Shown piece by piece: positions 8,951 through 16,897 of a stretch of DNA of 64,000 bases. The translations under genes and the position numbers were made by a program. How positions within the stretch are numbered: position 1 is the stretch's first letter; each line of letters begins with the position of its first letter. The notes beneath the pieces were generated by a model that saw nothing but the letters and a program-made list of their open reading frames with translations, searched no databases and was not told the DNA's origin. This DNA comes from Streptomyces sp. NRRL B-24484 (lineage in GTDB: Bacteria; Actinomycetota; Actinomycetes; Streptomycetales; Streptomycetaceae). The stretch is taken from the NCBI RefSeq assembly GCF_000717715.1, contig NZ_JOAI01000005.1, positions 310,001-374,000 of the forward strand. Direction: 5' to 3'.

Positions 8951-9919
8951 ATGGCGGAGGCGCGCATCCCCACGGTCGACCTCCGGGTGTGGACGGACGG
9001 CACCGCGGACGAGCGCACCGCGATCGCCCGCAGCGTCGACGAGGCGCTCGGCCGCGCGGGATTCCTGCTGCTCACCGGACACGGCGCGACCGAACGGGAG
9101 CGGGCCGGGATCCGTGCGGCGGCCCGCGGGTTCTTCGCCCTGCCGGAGGAGGTGAAGCAGCGCTACGCCGTCGCCGTCGGCGGCCGCGGCTGGCTCGGAC
9201 CGGGTACCGAGGCGAACGGCTACGCGGAGGGCACCGAGACCCCGCCCGACCTCAAGGAGTCCTGGACGGTCGGCGCCGACCGGGCCACCGGGGACGAGGA
9301 GTTGGACGGCTTCTGGTTCCTGCCGAACGTCTGGCCGACCGCCGAGGCGCCCCGCCTGCAGGGCCTCGTGGAGGCCCACATGGCGCGGATGCGGACGGTC
9401 GCCGACGAGACGCTGCGCCTCCTCGCGGCGGCCCTCGGACAACCCGGGGACTTCTTCACCCGGCACACCGGCGCGCCCACCTACACCTGCAACATCAACT
9501 GGTACCCCTCGGCCGGCACGCTCGGCGAAGCGCTGCCCGGCCAGTACCGGATCGGCCCGCACACCGACTTCGGCACGGTGACCCTGCTCGACCGCCAGCA
9601 GGGCCGCGGCGGCCTCCAGATCTGGACGGAGGAACAGGGCTGGGCCGACGCCCCCTGGGACTCGGCCGCGCTCACCGTCAACATCGGCGACCTGATGGCC
9701 CGCTGGACGGGCGACCGCTGGCGGTCCGGGCGCCACCGCGTCCTGCCGCCCTCCCCCGAGGCACCGGAGGAGGAGCTGATGTCCCTGGTCTACTTCTACG
9801 AGTGCGACCCGCACACCCTCGTCAGCCCGCTGCCCGCCCCGATCGGACGGGTGGCCCACCCGCCGGTCGACTCCACGGCGTACCTGCGGGCCAAGCTGGA
9901 CGCCATCACCGTCGACTGA
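8951..9919 (+). CDS. isopenicillin-N-synthase-family 2OG/Fe(II) oxygenase-like protein
   Basis: The 322-residue protein has the DIOX_N segment (residues 7-120) and the double-stranded beta-helix core with the Fe-binding H-x-D pair in IGPHTDFGTVTLLDRQQG (about 198-215) and the distal His in SGRHRVLPP (about 262). At the place where the family has the 2-oxoglutarate-binding R-x-S, this protein reads LMS (EELMSLVYFYE), so the co-substrate Arg is missing or moved. It follows the deaminase by 38 bp and is likely co-transcribed. A role in pyrimidine or purine base oxidation is inferred from context only. Confidence 0.85.
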   Translation: MAEARIPTVDLRVWTDGTADERTAIARSVDEALGRAGFLLLTGHGATERERAGIRAAARGFFALPEEVKQRYAVAVGGRGWLGPGTEANGYAEGTETPPDLKESWTVGADRATGDEELDGFWFLPNVWPTAEAPRLQGLVEAHMARMRTVADETLRLLAAALGQPGDFFTRHTGAPTYTCNINWYPSAGTLGEALPGQYRIGPHTDFGTVTLLDRQQGRGGLQIWTEEQGWADAPWDSAALTVNIGDLMARWTGDRWRSGRHRVLPPSPEAPEEELMSLVYFYECDPHTLVSPLPAPIGRVAHPPVDSTAYLRAKLDAITVD

Positions 9920-9947
9920 CCGCTCCGGCACCCGGCCCGGGAACGAC

Positions 9948-9986
9948 CGTGCCCGCCGCCCCCCGGTCGGGGAGTCGGCGGGCACG
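9948..9986. terminator. bidirectional terminator hairpin
   Basis: An 11-bp perfect stem (9948-9958 with 9976-9986) and a 17-nt loop sit between the ends of the oxygenase gene (+) and the repeat-rich gene (-). Confidence 0.65.
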
Positions 9987-10007
9987 GACCCGGAGCGGTC
10001 GGTCCGA

Positions 10008-11838
10008 TCAGGCGCGGACCTCGGAGACGGCGGCGCCCAGCGCCTCCTTGATGCGGGGGCCGAGGCGGGTGAAGCCGAGCTCCTTCATCGCGGCGCGGAG
10101 CAGCTCGTCGTCCGAACGCTCGGTGCCGTCACCGTCCAGCCACCCGACCAGCGCCACCAGCTCTGCGGGGCTGTAGGCGGTCACCGCCTTGCCCGCAGTG
10201 ATCTCCGGCTTCGCCGGCCGACCACCCGCAGCCGCCTCGACGACCGGCTCGGCCTCGACGACGGCAACGGGCTCCTCGACGGCCTCGGGCTCCACCTCGA
10301 CGACAGCCTGCTCCTCGGCAACGACCTCGGGCTCGACCTCGGCAGCAGGCTCCTCGGCCGGAACCTCAACCTCGACGACGGCCTCGACGGGCTCCTCGAC
10401 GGCAGCCTCCGGCTCGACCTCGACAGCCGGGACCTCGACCTCAACGGCCGCGACCTCGACAACGGGCTCGGGCTCGGCCTCGGCCACCGGCTCCGCAACC
10501 GGGACCCTCCGGCTCGACGACGGCGACAGGCTCCTCAGCCGGAACCTCAACCTCGACGACGGCCTCGACCTCGACCTCGACGACGGCCTCGGCCTCGACC
10601 TCGACAGCCGGGACCTCGACCTCAACGGCCGCGACCTCGACAACGGGCTCGGGCTCGGCCTCGGCCACCGGCTCCGCAACCACGGCCTCCGGCTCGACCT
10701 CGGCCACCGGCTCCGCAACCGGGGCCTCGACCTCGGCAGCAGCCTCCTCGACCTCGACCTCCACCACAGCCTCGGGCTCAGCAGCGGCCTCGGCCTCGGC
10801 CTCAGCAGCGACCTCTGCGGTCTCCTCCGCGACGACCTCGGCGGCCTCGGCGGCCTCCGCCGTCTGCTCGCCGCGCGGACCGGCGGCGAGCGCCTGGCGG
10901 GCGACCTCCTCCGCGTCCGCACCGTCCTCGGCGGAGCCGGCGGTGTGCCGGTCGTACGCCGCGAGGGCGGCCTCACGGTCGGCCTGACGCTCGGTCAGCT
11001 CGGTGAGGAGGTCGTCGAGACCCTGCTCGGCGAGCGCCGTGCGGAGGGAGGCGAGGGCGGGCAGCCGGAAGAGGGTGCCCTCGTCCGCGGCCAGGCGGTC
11101 GACCAGGTCGGCGAGTTCGCCGAGCGGCAGCGACTCCGGCTCCTGGCCGGGCAGCAGGCGGCCGAGCGCGCGGACCGCCGTGCCGAGCGAGTCGATGGCC
11201 TGGGCGGTCTCGGCGAGCAGCACGCCGTCCACCGGGACGGCCGGGTTGGCGCCGCCGGTGGCGAGCGCCGACCAGTCGGTGCGGGCACCGGCGGCCGCGG
11301 CGAGGGCGGCGTGCAGGTCGGCGCGGCCGAGCTTCTTGCCGCCGGTCAGCGACTTGGCCTGCGAGCGCAGCGCCCATCGGCGGCCGATGGACAGCTTCAC
11401 GTTCTGCTCGGCGCGCCAGCGGCGGGTGCCGGTGGCGGCCGCGAGGGCGTCGAGGTCGGCGGAGAAGGCCTCGACGGTGAGCGTGGAGGTGGCGGACTGC
11501 ACGCGCTGCAGGACGTCGAGCAGGGTGCTCAGGCCGAGCAGGGTGTCCGGGACACCGAGTTCGGCCTTGGCGGCGAGGCCGCTGACGGCTCCGCCGACAG
11601 CCCGGATCTCCAGGCTGCGCAGTTCGGCGAGGACGGTGGAGGCGGCGCGCGCGTCCTCGCCCTCGGTGACGGTGGTGGCTGCGGCCAGCCACGGGTTGGC
11701 GTCGGGGGTCAGGGTGAAGCCGCCCTGGTCGGCGTACCGGCCGAGTTCCTCGCGGGTGTCCGGCCCGGCTTCGCCGTCCGGAGTGGCAGCCGGGGCCGGC
11801 ACCGAGGCGTCGGCGTCGTTCAGGTAGCGCACTGTCAT
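10008..11838 (-). CDS. Val/Glu/Ala-repeat protein, helicase-accessory-like, frameshifted near 10505
   Basis: Reading starts at ATG 11838 (MTVRYLNDAD). The first about 310 residues are helical and resemble, from memory, the non-motor region of large actinobacterial superfamily-1 helicases (for example FRLPALASLRTALAEQGLDD). A long V/E/A/P-rich repeat region follows. The first frame breaks down near 10505; one extra base in a repeat unit moves the reading into the next frame. That frame continues the repeats and ends in a conserved-looking C-terminal module (SDDELLRAAMKELGFTRLGP), stopping at 10008. The first frame alone would run on to 10441 with unrelated Gly/Arg-rich residues. This is either a true frameshift or an assembly error in repetitive DNA. 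No Walker motifs are present. Function unknown. Confidence 0.6.
10230..10800 (-). repeat. coding tandem repeats (V/E/A/P-rich)
   Basis: Imperfect direct repeats encode blocks such as VAEPVAEAEPEPVVEVAAVE and VEVPAVEVE several times. Two long units, roughly 10390-10510 and 10575-10700, are nearly identical. The region encodes a very acidic, probably extended linker. The frameshift of the host gene lies inside one unit: GAGGGTCCCGGTTGCGGAG, compared with GAGGCCGTGGTTGCGGAG in its sister. Confidence 0.75.
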
Positions 11839-11989
11839 GTGGAAGTCCGGTTCGTGGCGGGTGACGGGAGGGGGTTTGCGGAGAGGGGGCGCCGAGATGC
11901 GGCTCGGCGGGTACGGCGCGAGGGCCAGAATACGGGTGCCCGTTCGACGGGCGCGAGCACCCGGCGGGTTGTTGCGGAGCTGTGCCGTG

Positions 11990-13486
11990 TCATGGACCGG
12001 TCCGGGGTGCGAGGTGCCGGACGTCGCTGAGCGTGACCGGCGGGAGGAAGTCGCGCAGGGGTTCGCGCTGCCACCACTCGCCGGTGGACCTGAGCCGGCG
12101 CCAACTGCTGTACCGGTAACGGTAGAGGCGGGCGCGGACGAAGGTGGGCGGGGTGTCGGGGAAGGGGTTGTGGCGGAGCAGCCGGAGGGTGTCCGGGTCG
12201 TTGACGAGGAGCCGGGCGACCAGCGGGGCGAACCAGGGCCTCGCGTAGGAGGGGGAGATGGCGGCGAACCACATGAGCCAGTCGAGGCGGAGGTGGTAGG
12301 GGGCGATCTGCCGCGGCATACGTCGGAGTTCGCCCGGTTTGCCCCGGAATCCGTAGGCATGCCAGTGGGTGCCGGGGCCGGGGAGTTCCGCGTCGGTGCC
12401 CTCCAGGACGATCTCGTGGCGGATCCGGGTGACCGAGCCGAAGGCTCCGTAGCTGTTCACCAGATGGAGTCGGTCGTAGGACCTGTTCATCGCCTGGTGG
12501 GGTGAGAGCAGGTTGCGGGCCGGCCGGCGGCTGAGGACGAGCACGCCGGCGGTGAACGCGAGCACCAGGACCTCGTACCAGAGCGGGGCGGCCGGGTAGT
12601 GCGGGGCGTCGGGGAGCGGGAGCACCCGGCCGGCGGTGCCGGCGTCGACGGCGGAGAGCGCCAGGGCGATGGTGAGCCAGTTCAGCCAGGCGAAGTTGCC
12701 GGAGAGGACCAGCCACAGCTGGGTGACGGTCATCAGGGCGGCGGCGGCGCTCGCCCCCGGCTGGGGCAGGAAGAGGGCGAACGGCACCAGCAGTTGGACG
12801 GTGTGGTTGGCCGCGACCTCGACCCGGTGCAGCGGCTTCGGCAGGTGGTGGAAGAACCAGCTGAGCGGGCCGGGCATCGGCTGGGTCTCGTGGTGGTAGT
12901 AGAGGCAGGTGAGGTCGCGCCAGCAGGCGTCGCCGCGCCACTTGATCAGTCCGGCGCCGAACTCGACGCGGAAGAGCAGCCAGCGCAGCAGCCAGAGCAC
13001 GGTGACCGGCGGGGCGACGTCGCCGTTGCCGAGGAAGACGGCGAGCACCCCGGCCTCCAGCAGCAGCGACTCCCAGCCGAAGGCGTACCAGGTCTGGCCG
13101 ACGTTGACGACGGAGAGGTAGAGCGCCCAGAGCAGCGCCCACCAGAGCATGGCGGCCCACAGCGGCACGAGCTCGCCCGCCCCGGCGACCAGTGCGGCGG
13201 CGAGGACTGCTCCGGCGCGGGCGGTGGTGGCGAAGGCCCGGTCGCTGTAGTGCCAGTGGAACAGGCTGGGCGAGCGGCGGAAGGGGACGGCGGCGGTGAA
13301 GCGCGGCACGGGGAGCATGCCGTGCTCGCCGATCAGGGCGCGGAACTGGTTGGCCGCGGCGACGAACCCGACGGTGTAGAGCAGCGCGATCAGCCGCTGG
13401 AAGACCTGGCGGGCGAGCCAGTAGTCGGGGGCCGCGAACCACTCCACCTCGTGCGCTCCTCGGTCGTCCGCGCTCGGACCGTCCAT
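11990..13486 (-). CDS. lipase maturation factor family membrane protein
   Basis: This 498-residue protein has multiple hydrophobic segments across its first about 330 residues and the family's conserved core: LLFRVEFGAGLIKWRGDACW (about residues 155-174), then the TCLYYHHETQPMPGPLSWFF block. The soluble C-terminal half holds YEIVLEG-like beta structure and RLDWLMWFAAI. Homologues in animals (LMF1) help lipases fold in the ER; the bacterial role is unknown but is likely at the membrane. ATG 13486 has GGAG about eight bases upstream. It is transcribed toward the repeat-rich gene and is divergent from an EamA permease. Confidence 0.88.
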   Translation of the reverse strand: MDGPSADDRGAHEVEWFAAPDYWLARQVFQRLIALLYTVGFVAAANQFRALIGEHGMLPVPRFTAAVPFRRSPSLFHWHYSDRAFATTARAGAVLAAALVAGAGELVPLWAAMLWWALLWALYLSVVNVGQTWYAFGWESLLLEAGVLAVFLGNGDVAPPVTVLWLLRWLLFRVEFGAGLIKWRGDACWRDLTCLYYHHETQPMPGPLSWFFHHLPKPLHRVEVAANHTVQLLVPFALFLPQPGASAAAALMTVTQLWLVLSGNFAWLNWLTIALALSAVDAGTAGRVLPLPDAPHYPAAPLWYEVLVLAFTAGVLVLSRRPARNLLSPHQAMNRSYDRLHLVNSYGAFGSVTRIRHEIVLEGTDAELPGPGTHWHAYGFRGKPGELRRMPRQIAPYHLRLDWLMWFAAISPSYARPWFAPLVARLLVNDPDTLRLLRHNPFPDTPPTFVRARLYRYRYSSWRRLRSTGEWWQREPLRDFLPPVTLSDVRHLAPRTGP

Positions 13487-13675
13487 GCCTACCACTCCGC
13501 GGCAGGTCCGGCGCGCGGTGGCGTCCGTCCGGGCCGCCGACTTCATCCGGAAGGCGCACCGGTCGCCGGGGGCCCGCGCCCGGGCGGGGCGGCCGCAGGG
13601 TGGGACGGGGCTCCCGCGGCCCGCCCGGACTGTGATCTCATACCGGATGTTCAGTACCGAACCAGGGAGACACCC

Positions 13676-14665
13676 ATGACATCGGCTTCGCCGCAGCCAG
13701 CCGCCGACCCGTCCTGTCCAGATCCGTCCCGGTCCGTCCCTGCGAGCACTCCCACGAAGGCCCCGCAGGATGCCGTGCCGCGGCGCGGCCTGTCCGGCGC
13801 GGTGTGGGGCGCGCTCGGCATCGTCTACGTGGTGTGGGGCTCGACCTACCTGGCGATCCGGGTCGTGGTGGAGACCATGCCGCCGTTCCTGTCGGGTTCG
13901 ATCCGCTTCGTCGCGGCGGGGCTGGTGCTGGCGGTCCTGATCGCCGCCCGGCAGGGGCCGGCCGCGCTGCGGGTGTCCTCGCGCGAGCTGGGCTCGGCGG
14001 TGCTGGTCGGCCTGCTGCTGCTGGTCGGCGGCAACGGCCTGGTGGTGCTGGCGGAGCGGTCGGTGCCGTCCGGGCTGGCCGCGCTGATGGTGGCGAGCGT
14101 GCCGCTGTGGGTCGTGGTGCTGCGCCGGGTGCTGGGTCACCGGACGACGGCGGCCACCGTGGGCGGGGTGCTGGTCGGCCTGCTCGGTCTGGTGGTGCTG
14201 AGCGCCCCGGGGCTCACGGGCGAGGTGCAGCTGCTGGGCCTGGCCTCCGTCCTGGCGGCCTCGCTGCTGTGGGCCTGCGGCTCGGTGCTGGCGGGACGGC
14301 TGCCGATGCCCGCCAATCCACTGACGGCCAGCGTGTACGAGATGCTGGCGGGCGGCGTCGGGGCGCTGGTGCTGGCGCTCGTCCGGCACGAGCCGCAGCG
14401 GTTCGACCCGGCCGCGGTGTCGGGGGCCTCCTGGGCGGGCCTCGCCTACCTGGTGGTGTTCGGTTCGCTGATCGCGTTCAGTGCGTACGCCTGGCTGCTG
14501 CAGCGCGCGCCGCTGCCGCTGGTGGCCACCTACGCGTACGTGAACCCGGTGGTCGCGGTGCTGCTCGGCTGGCTGGTCCTCTCCGAGGCGCTGACCTGGC
14601 CGATCGCGGTCGGCGGCGGCGTGGTGGTGGCCGGTGTGTGCCTGGTGGTGCGCACCGAGCGGTGA
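13676..14665 (+). CDS. EamA/DMT-family permease (drug/metabolite exporter)
   Basis: This 329-residue protein has ten predicted membrane helices arranged as two EamA repeats, preceded by a 40-residue Ser/Pro-rich cytoplasmic tail. VYVVWGSTYLAIRVVVETMP at the first helix is the typical EamA/RhaT start, and VATYAYVNPVVAVLLGWLVL marks the second repeat. ATG 13676 follows AGGGAG. Members usually export amino acids or small metabolites. This is one of three DMT permeases in the window. Confidence 0.9.
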   Translation: MTSASPQPAADPSCPDPSRSVPASTPTKAPQDAVPRRGLSGAVWGALGIVYVVWGSTYLAIRVVVETMPPFLSGSIRFVAAGLVLAVLIAARQGPAALRVSSRELGSAVLVGLLLLVGGNGLVVLAERSVPSGLAALMVASVPLWVVVLRRVLGHRTTAATVGGVLVGLLGLVVLSAPGLTGEVQLLGLASVLAASLLWACGSVLAGRLPMPANPLTASVYEMLAGGVGALVLALVRHEPQRFDPAAVSGASWAGLAYLVVFGSLIAFSAYAWLLQRAPLPLVATYAYVNPVVAVLLGWLVLSEALTWPIAVGGGVVVAGVCLVVRTER

Positions 14666-14795
14666 TCGGACGGGCCCGCACCGTCCGGGGCCCGGTCCGC
14701 GCACGTGAGTTGAGAAGTTGTCGGCATCATCGGCCCGAGGGGGGCCGGAGGGAGATCATGTATTCAACAAGGTAACAATGTGGTCGAGAAATCTT

Positions 14796-14810
14796 AGTGA
14801 ACGTTTTACT
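14796..14810. promoter_or_regulatory. operator-like imperfect palindrome upstream of sugar-binding lipoprotein gene
   Basis: AGTGAACGTTTTACT is a partial palindrome (outer AGT/ACT and inner AA/TT pairs match) about 80 bp upstream of the sugar-binding protein gene, just before TTGACG, a possible -35. Size and position would fit a LacI- or ROK-type site controlling a sugar uptake gene. The region (about 14755-14815) is noticeably more A/T-rich than its surroundings, as expected for a promoter. Confidence 0.35.
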
Positions 14811-14889
14811 TGTTGACGGCCCACGGCGTCGGCGGATTGACTTCCTGCTCGCCGCACTCCGCGGCGCTGTCAGGGAGGCACCACCCACC

Positions 14890-15975
14890 ATGAACGCAAT
14901 GACGCGTCGCATCCTCGCCGGCACGGCTGCAGTGTCGGCGGCGCTGTCACTCGCCGCGTGCGGCTCCGGCAGCAGTGCGAGCAGCTCCTCCGGCACGAAG
15001 ACCATCGGTCTGCTACTGCCGGAGAAGTCGTCGTCGACCCGGTACGAGAGCTTCGACAAGCCGCTGATCGAGGCCTCGGTCGCCGCACTGTGCACCAAGT
15101 GCGACGTCGACTACGCCAACGCGGACGGCGACGAGACCGTCCAGAAGCAGCAGTTCGACGCGCTGCTGGCCAAGGGCGTGAAGGTCATCCTCCTCGACCC
15201 GGTGAACTCGGGCGCCACGGCGACCTGGGTGGACGCGGCCGCCAAGAAGGGCGTGAAGGTCATCGCCTACGACCGCCTCGCCGCGGGCAAGGTCTCCGCC
15301 TACATCTCCTTCGACAACGAGCGCACCGGCGAACTGCAGGGCCAGGCCCTGCTCGACGCGCTGGGCAACAAGGCGTCGAACGCCAATGTCGTGATGATCA
15401 ACGGCGCCGAGTCGGACCCGAACGCAGCCCAGTTCAAGAAGGGCGCCCACAAGGTCCTGGACGAGAAGGTCAAGAAGATCGTCTACGAGCAGTCGGGCGA
15501 GTGGAAGCCCGAACTCGCGGCCACCAAGGTCAACGAGGCGATCGGCCACTTCGGCAAGAACGGCATCCAGGCCGTCTACTCCGCCAACGACGGCATGGCC
15601 TCGTCGATCATCGGCGCACTCAAGGGCGCGGGCATGAACGTGCCCGTCGGCGGCCAGGACGCCTCGCTCGACGCGATCCAGCGCATCCTGACCGGCGAGC
15701 AGACCTACACCATCTACAAGCCGTACAAGCCCGAGGCCGACGCCGCCGCCACCATGGCCGTCTACCTCGTGAAGGGCCTGGACATCACCTCGGTCGCCAG
15801 CGCAATGACCGAGAGCAACGGCCTGCAGATCCCGTCGATGCTGCTCAGCCCGATCGTCGTCACCAAGGAGAAGGTGGCCTCCACGGTCATCGCCGGCAAC
15901 CTCTACAAGCCCAAGGACGTCTGCACCCCGCAGGTCGCCGACGCCTGCCGGGAAGCCGGCATCGAGGTCAAGTGA
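14890..15975 (+). CDS. sugar ABC transporter substrate-binding lipoprotein (xylose/ribose type)
   Basis: A 361-residue exported lipoprotein. The signal peptide ends in the lipobox LSLAAC with Cys about residue 24, followed by a Ser/Gly linker. The rest is a type-1 periplasmic-binding fold of the XylF/ChvE class: IGLLLPEKSSSTRYESFDKP, the hinge block VILLDPVNSGATATWVDAAA, and SANDGMASSIIGALKGAGM near residue 240. ATG 14890 is behind GGGAGG. No ABC ATPase or permease gene is adjacent, so it either serves a remote transporter or acts as a sensor. Confidence 0.9.
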   Translation: MNAMTRRILAGTAAVSAALSLAACGSGSSASSSSGTKTIGLLLPEKSSSTRYESFDKPLIEASVAALCTKCDVDYANADGDETVQKQQFDALLAKGVKVILLDPVNSGATATWVDAAAKKGVKVIAYDRLAAGKVSAYISFDNERTGELQGQALLDALGNKASNANVVMINGAESDPNAAQFKKGAHKVLDEKVKKIVYEQSGEWKPELAATKVNEAIGHFGKNGIQAVYSANDGMASSIIGALKGAGMNVPVGGQDASLDAIQRILTGEQTYTIYKPYKPEADAAATMAVYLVKGLDITSVASAMTESNGLQIPSMLLSPIVVTKEKVASTVIAGNLYKPKDVCTPQVADACREAGIEVK

Positions 15976-16003
15976 CCCCCTGCGGCCACCCGGCGGGCGG
16001 GCG

Positions 16004-16897
16004 TCAGCCCCGCGCCCGCTGGGTGGCCGCGATGCATCCCAGCACCAGCAGCGCCGCGACAGGCGCCGCCGGGGAGAGCCGCTCCCCCAGCACCAGCACC
16101 GCCCAGCCGAGCGTGAGCAGCGGCTGCGCGAGCTGCAGCTGACTCGCCTTGGGCACGCCGATCTCGGCCATCCCCCGGTACCACAGCACGAAGCCGCCGA
16201 ACTGCGAGACCGCCGCCGTGTAGGCGAGGCCGGTGAGCGCCCGCGGCCCCGCGTGGACCGGCTCCGCGGCCAGGGCCAGGCCCGCCGTCAGCGCCGAAAC
16301 GGGCAGCGCCGCGACCACCGCCCAGGCGATCACCTGCCACCCGGGCATCGAACGGGCCAGCCGGCCGCCCTCCGCGTAGCCCGCCGCGCACACCACCAGC
16401 GCCGCGGCCAGCAGCAGGTCCGCCCGGCTCAGCGCACCGCGGCTCTGCTGGACGGTGAACCCGAGCACCACCGCCGCCCCGGCCAGCGCCGCCCACCAGA
16501 AGGCCCGGGACGGCCGCCCGCCCGACCGCAGCGCCGCCACCACCGCCGTCGCCAGCGGCAGCAGGCCGATCACCACCGCCGAGTGCGCGATGGAGGAGGT
16601 CTGCAGGGCCAGCGTGGTGAGCAGCGGGAAGCCGAGGACGCAGCCGACCGCGACCGCGGCCAGGCCCGGCCAGTGCGCCCGGGCGGGCAGCGGCACGCGC
16701 GCGGCGAGGAGTCCGGCACCGGCCACCGCCGCGGCGAGCACCCCGCGCAGGCCGGCGGCCGTCCACGGTCCGAAGCCGGTGAGCGCCCAGGCGGTCGCCG
16801 GGAAGCTGAAGGAGAAGGCGAGGACGCCCAGGGCGGCGAGTGCGGTGCCGCCGACCGCTACTGAACGAGGAGCAATAGCGCTATCGTGTGCTGTCAT
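16004..16897 (-). CDS. EamA/DMT-family permease
   Basis: This 297-residue protein has ten hydrophobic helices in two EamA halves (for example FGPWTAAGLRGVLAAAVAGA in the first and LQLAQPLLTLGWAVLVLGER in the second). It is divergent from a MocR-type regulator, and the start codons overlap: CAT on this strand occupies 16895-16897 and the regulator's ATG is 16896-16898. A MocR regulator beside an exporter often means the regulator controls it in response to an amine or vitamin B6-linked ligand. The true start may lie downstream, for example at the GTG of VAVGGTALAALG. Confidence 0.88.
   Translation of the reverse strand: MTAHDSAIAPRSVAVGGTALAALGVLAFSFSFPATAWALTGFGPWTAAGLRGVLAAAVAGAGLLAARVPLPARAHWPGLAAVAVGCVLGFPLLTTLALQTSSIAHSAVVIGLLPLATAVVAALRSGGRPSRAFWWAALAGAAVVLGFTVQQSRGALSRADLLLAAALVVCAAGYAEGGRLARSMPGWQVIAWAVVAALPVSALTAGLALAAEPVHAGPRALTGLAYTAAVSQFGGFVLWYRGMAEIGVPKASQLQLAQPLLTLGWAVLVLGERLSPAAPVAALLVLGCIAATQRARG
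16875..16884. promoter_or_regulatory. perfect palindrome ATAGCGCTAT between divergent starts
   Basis: A 10-bp perfect palindrome lies 11 bp before the MocR start codon and inside the annotated start of the EamA gene. Its place between divergent genes, one encoding a GntR-type DNA-binding protein, makes it a plausible autoregulatory operator. TATCGT at 16882-16887 could serve as a -10 box for a nearly leaderless regulator mRNA. Confidence 0.5.

Noticed and set aside
10230..10800. Repeats at 10.2-10.8 kb as a CRISPR array
   Set aside because: The units are variable in length, have no equal spacers and encode protein repeats in frame; no cas gene is present.
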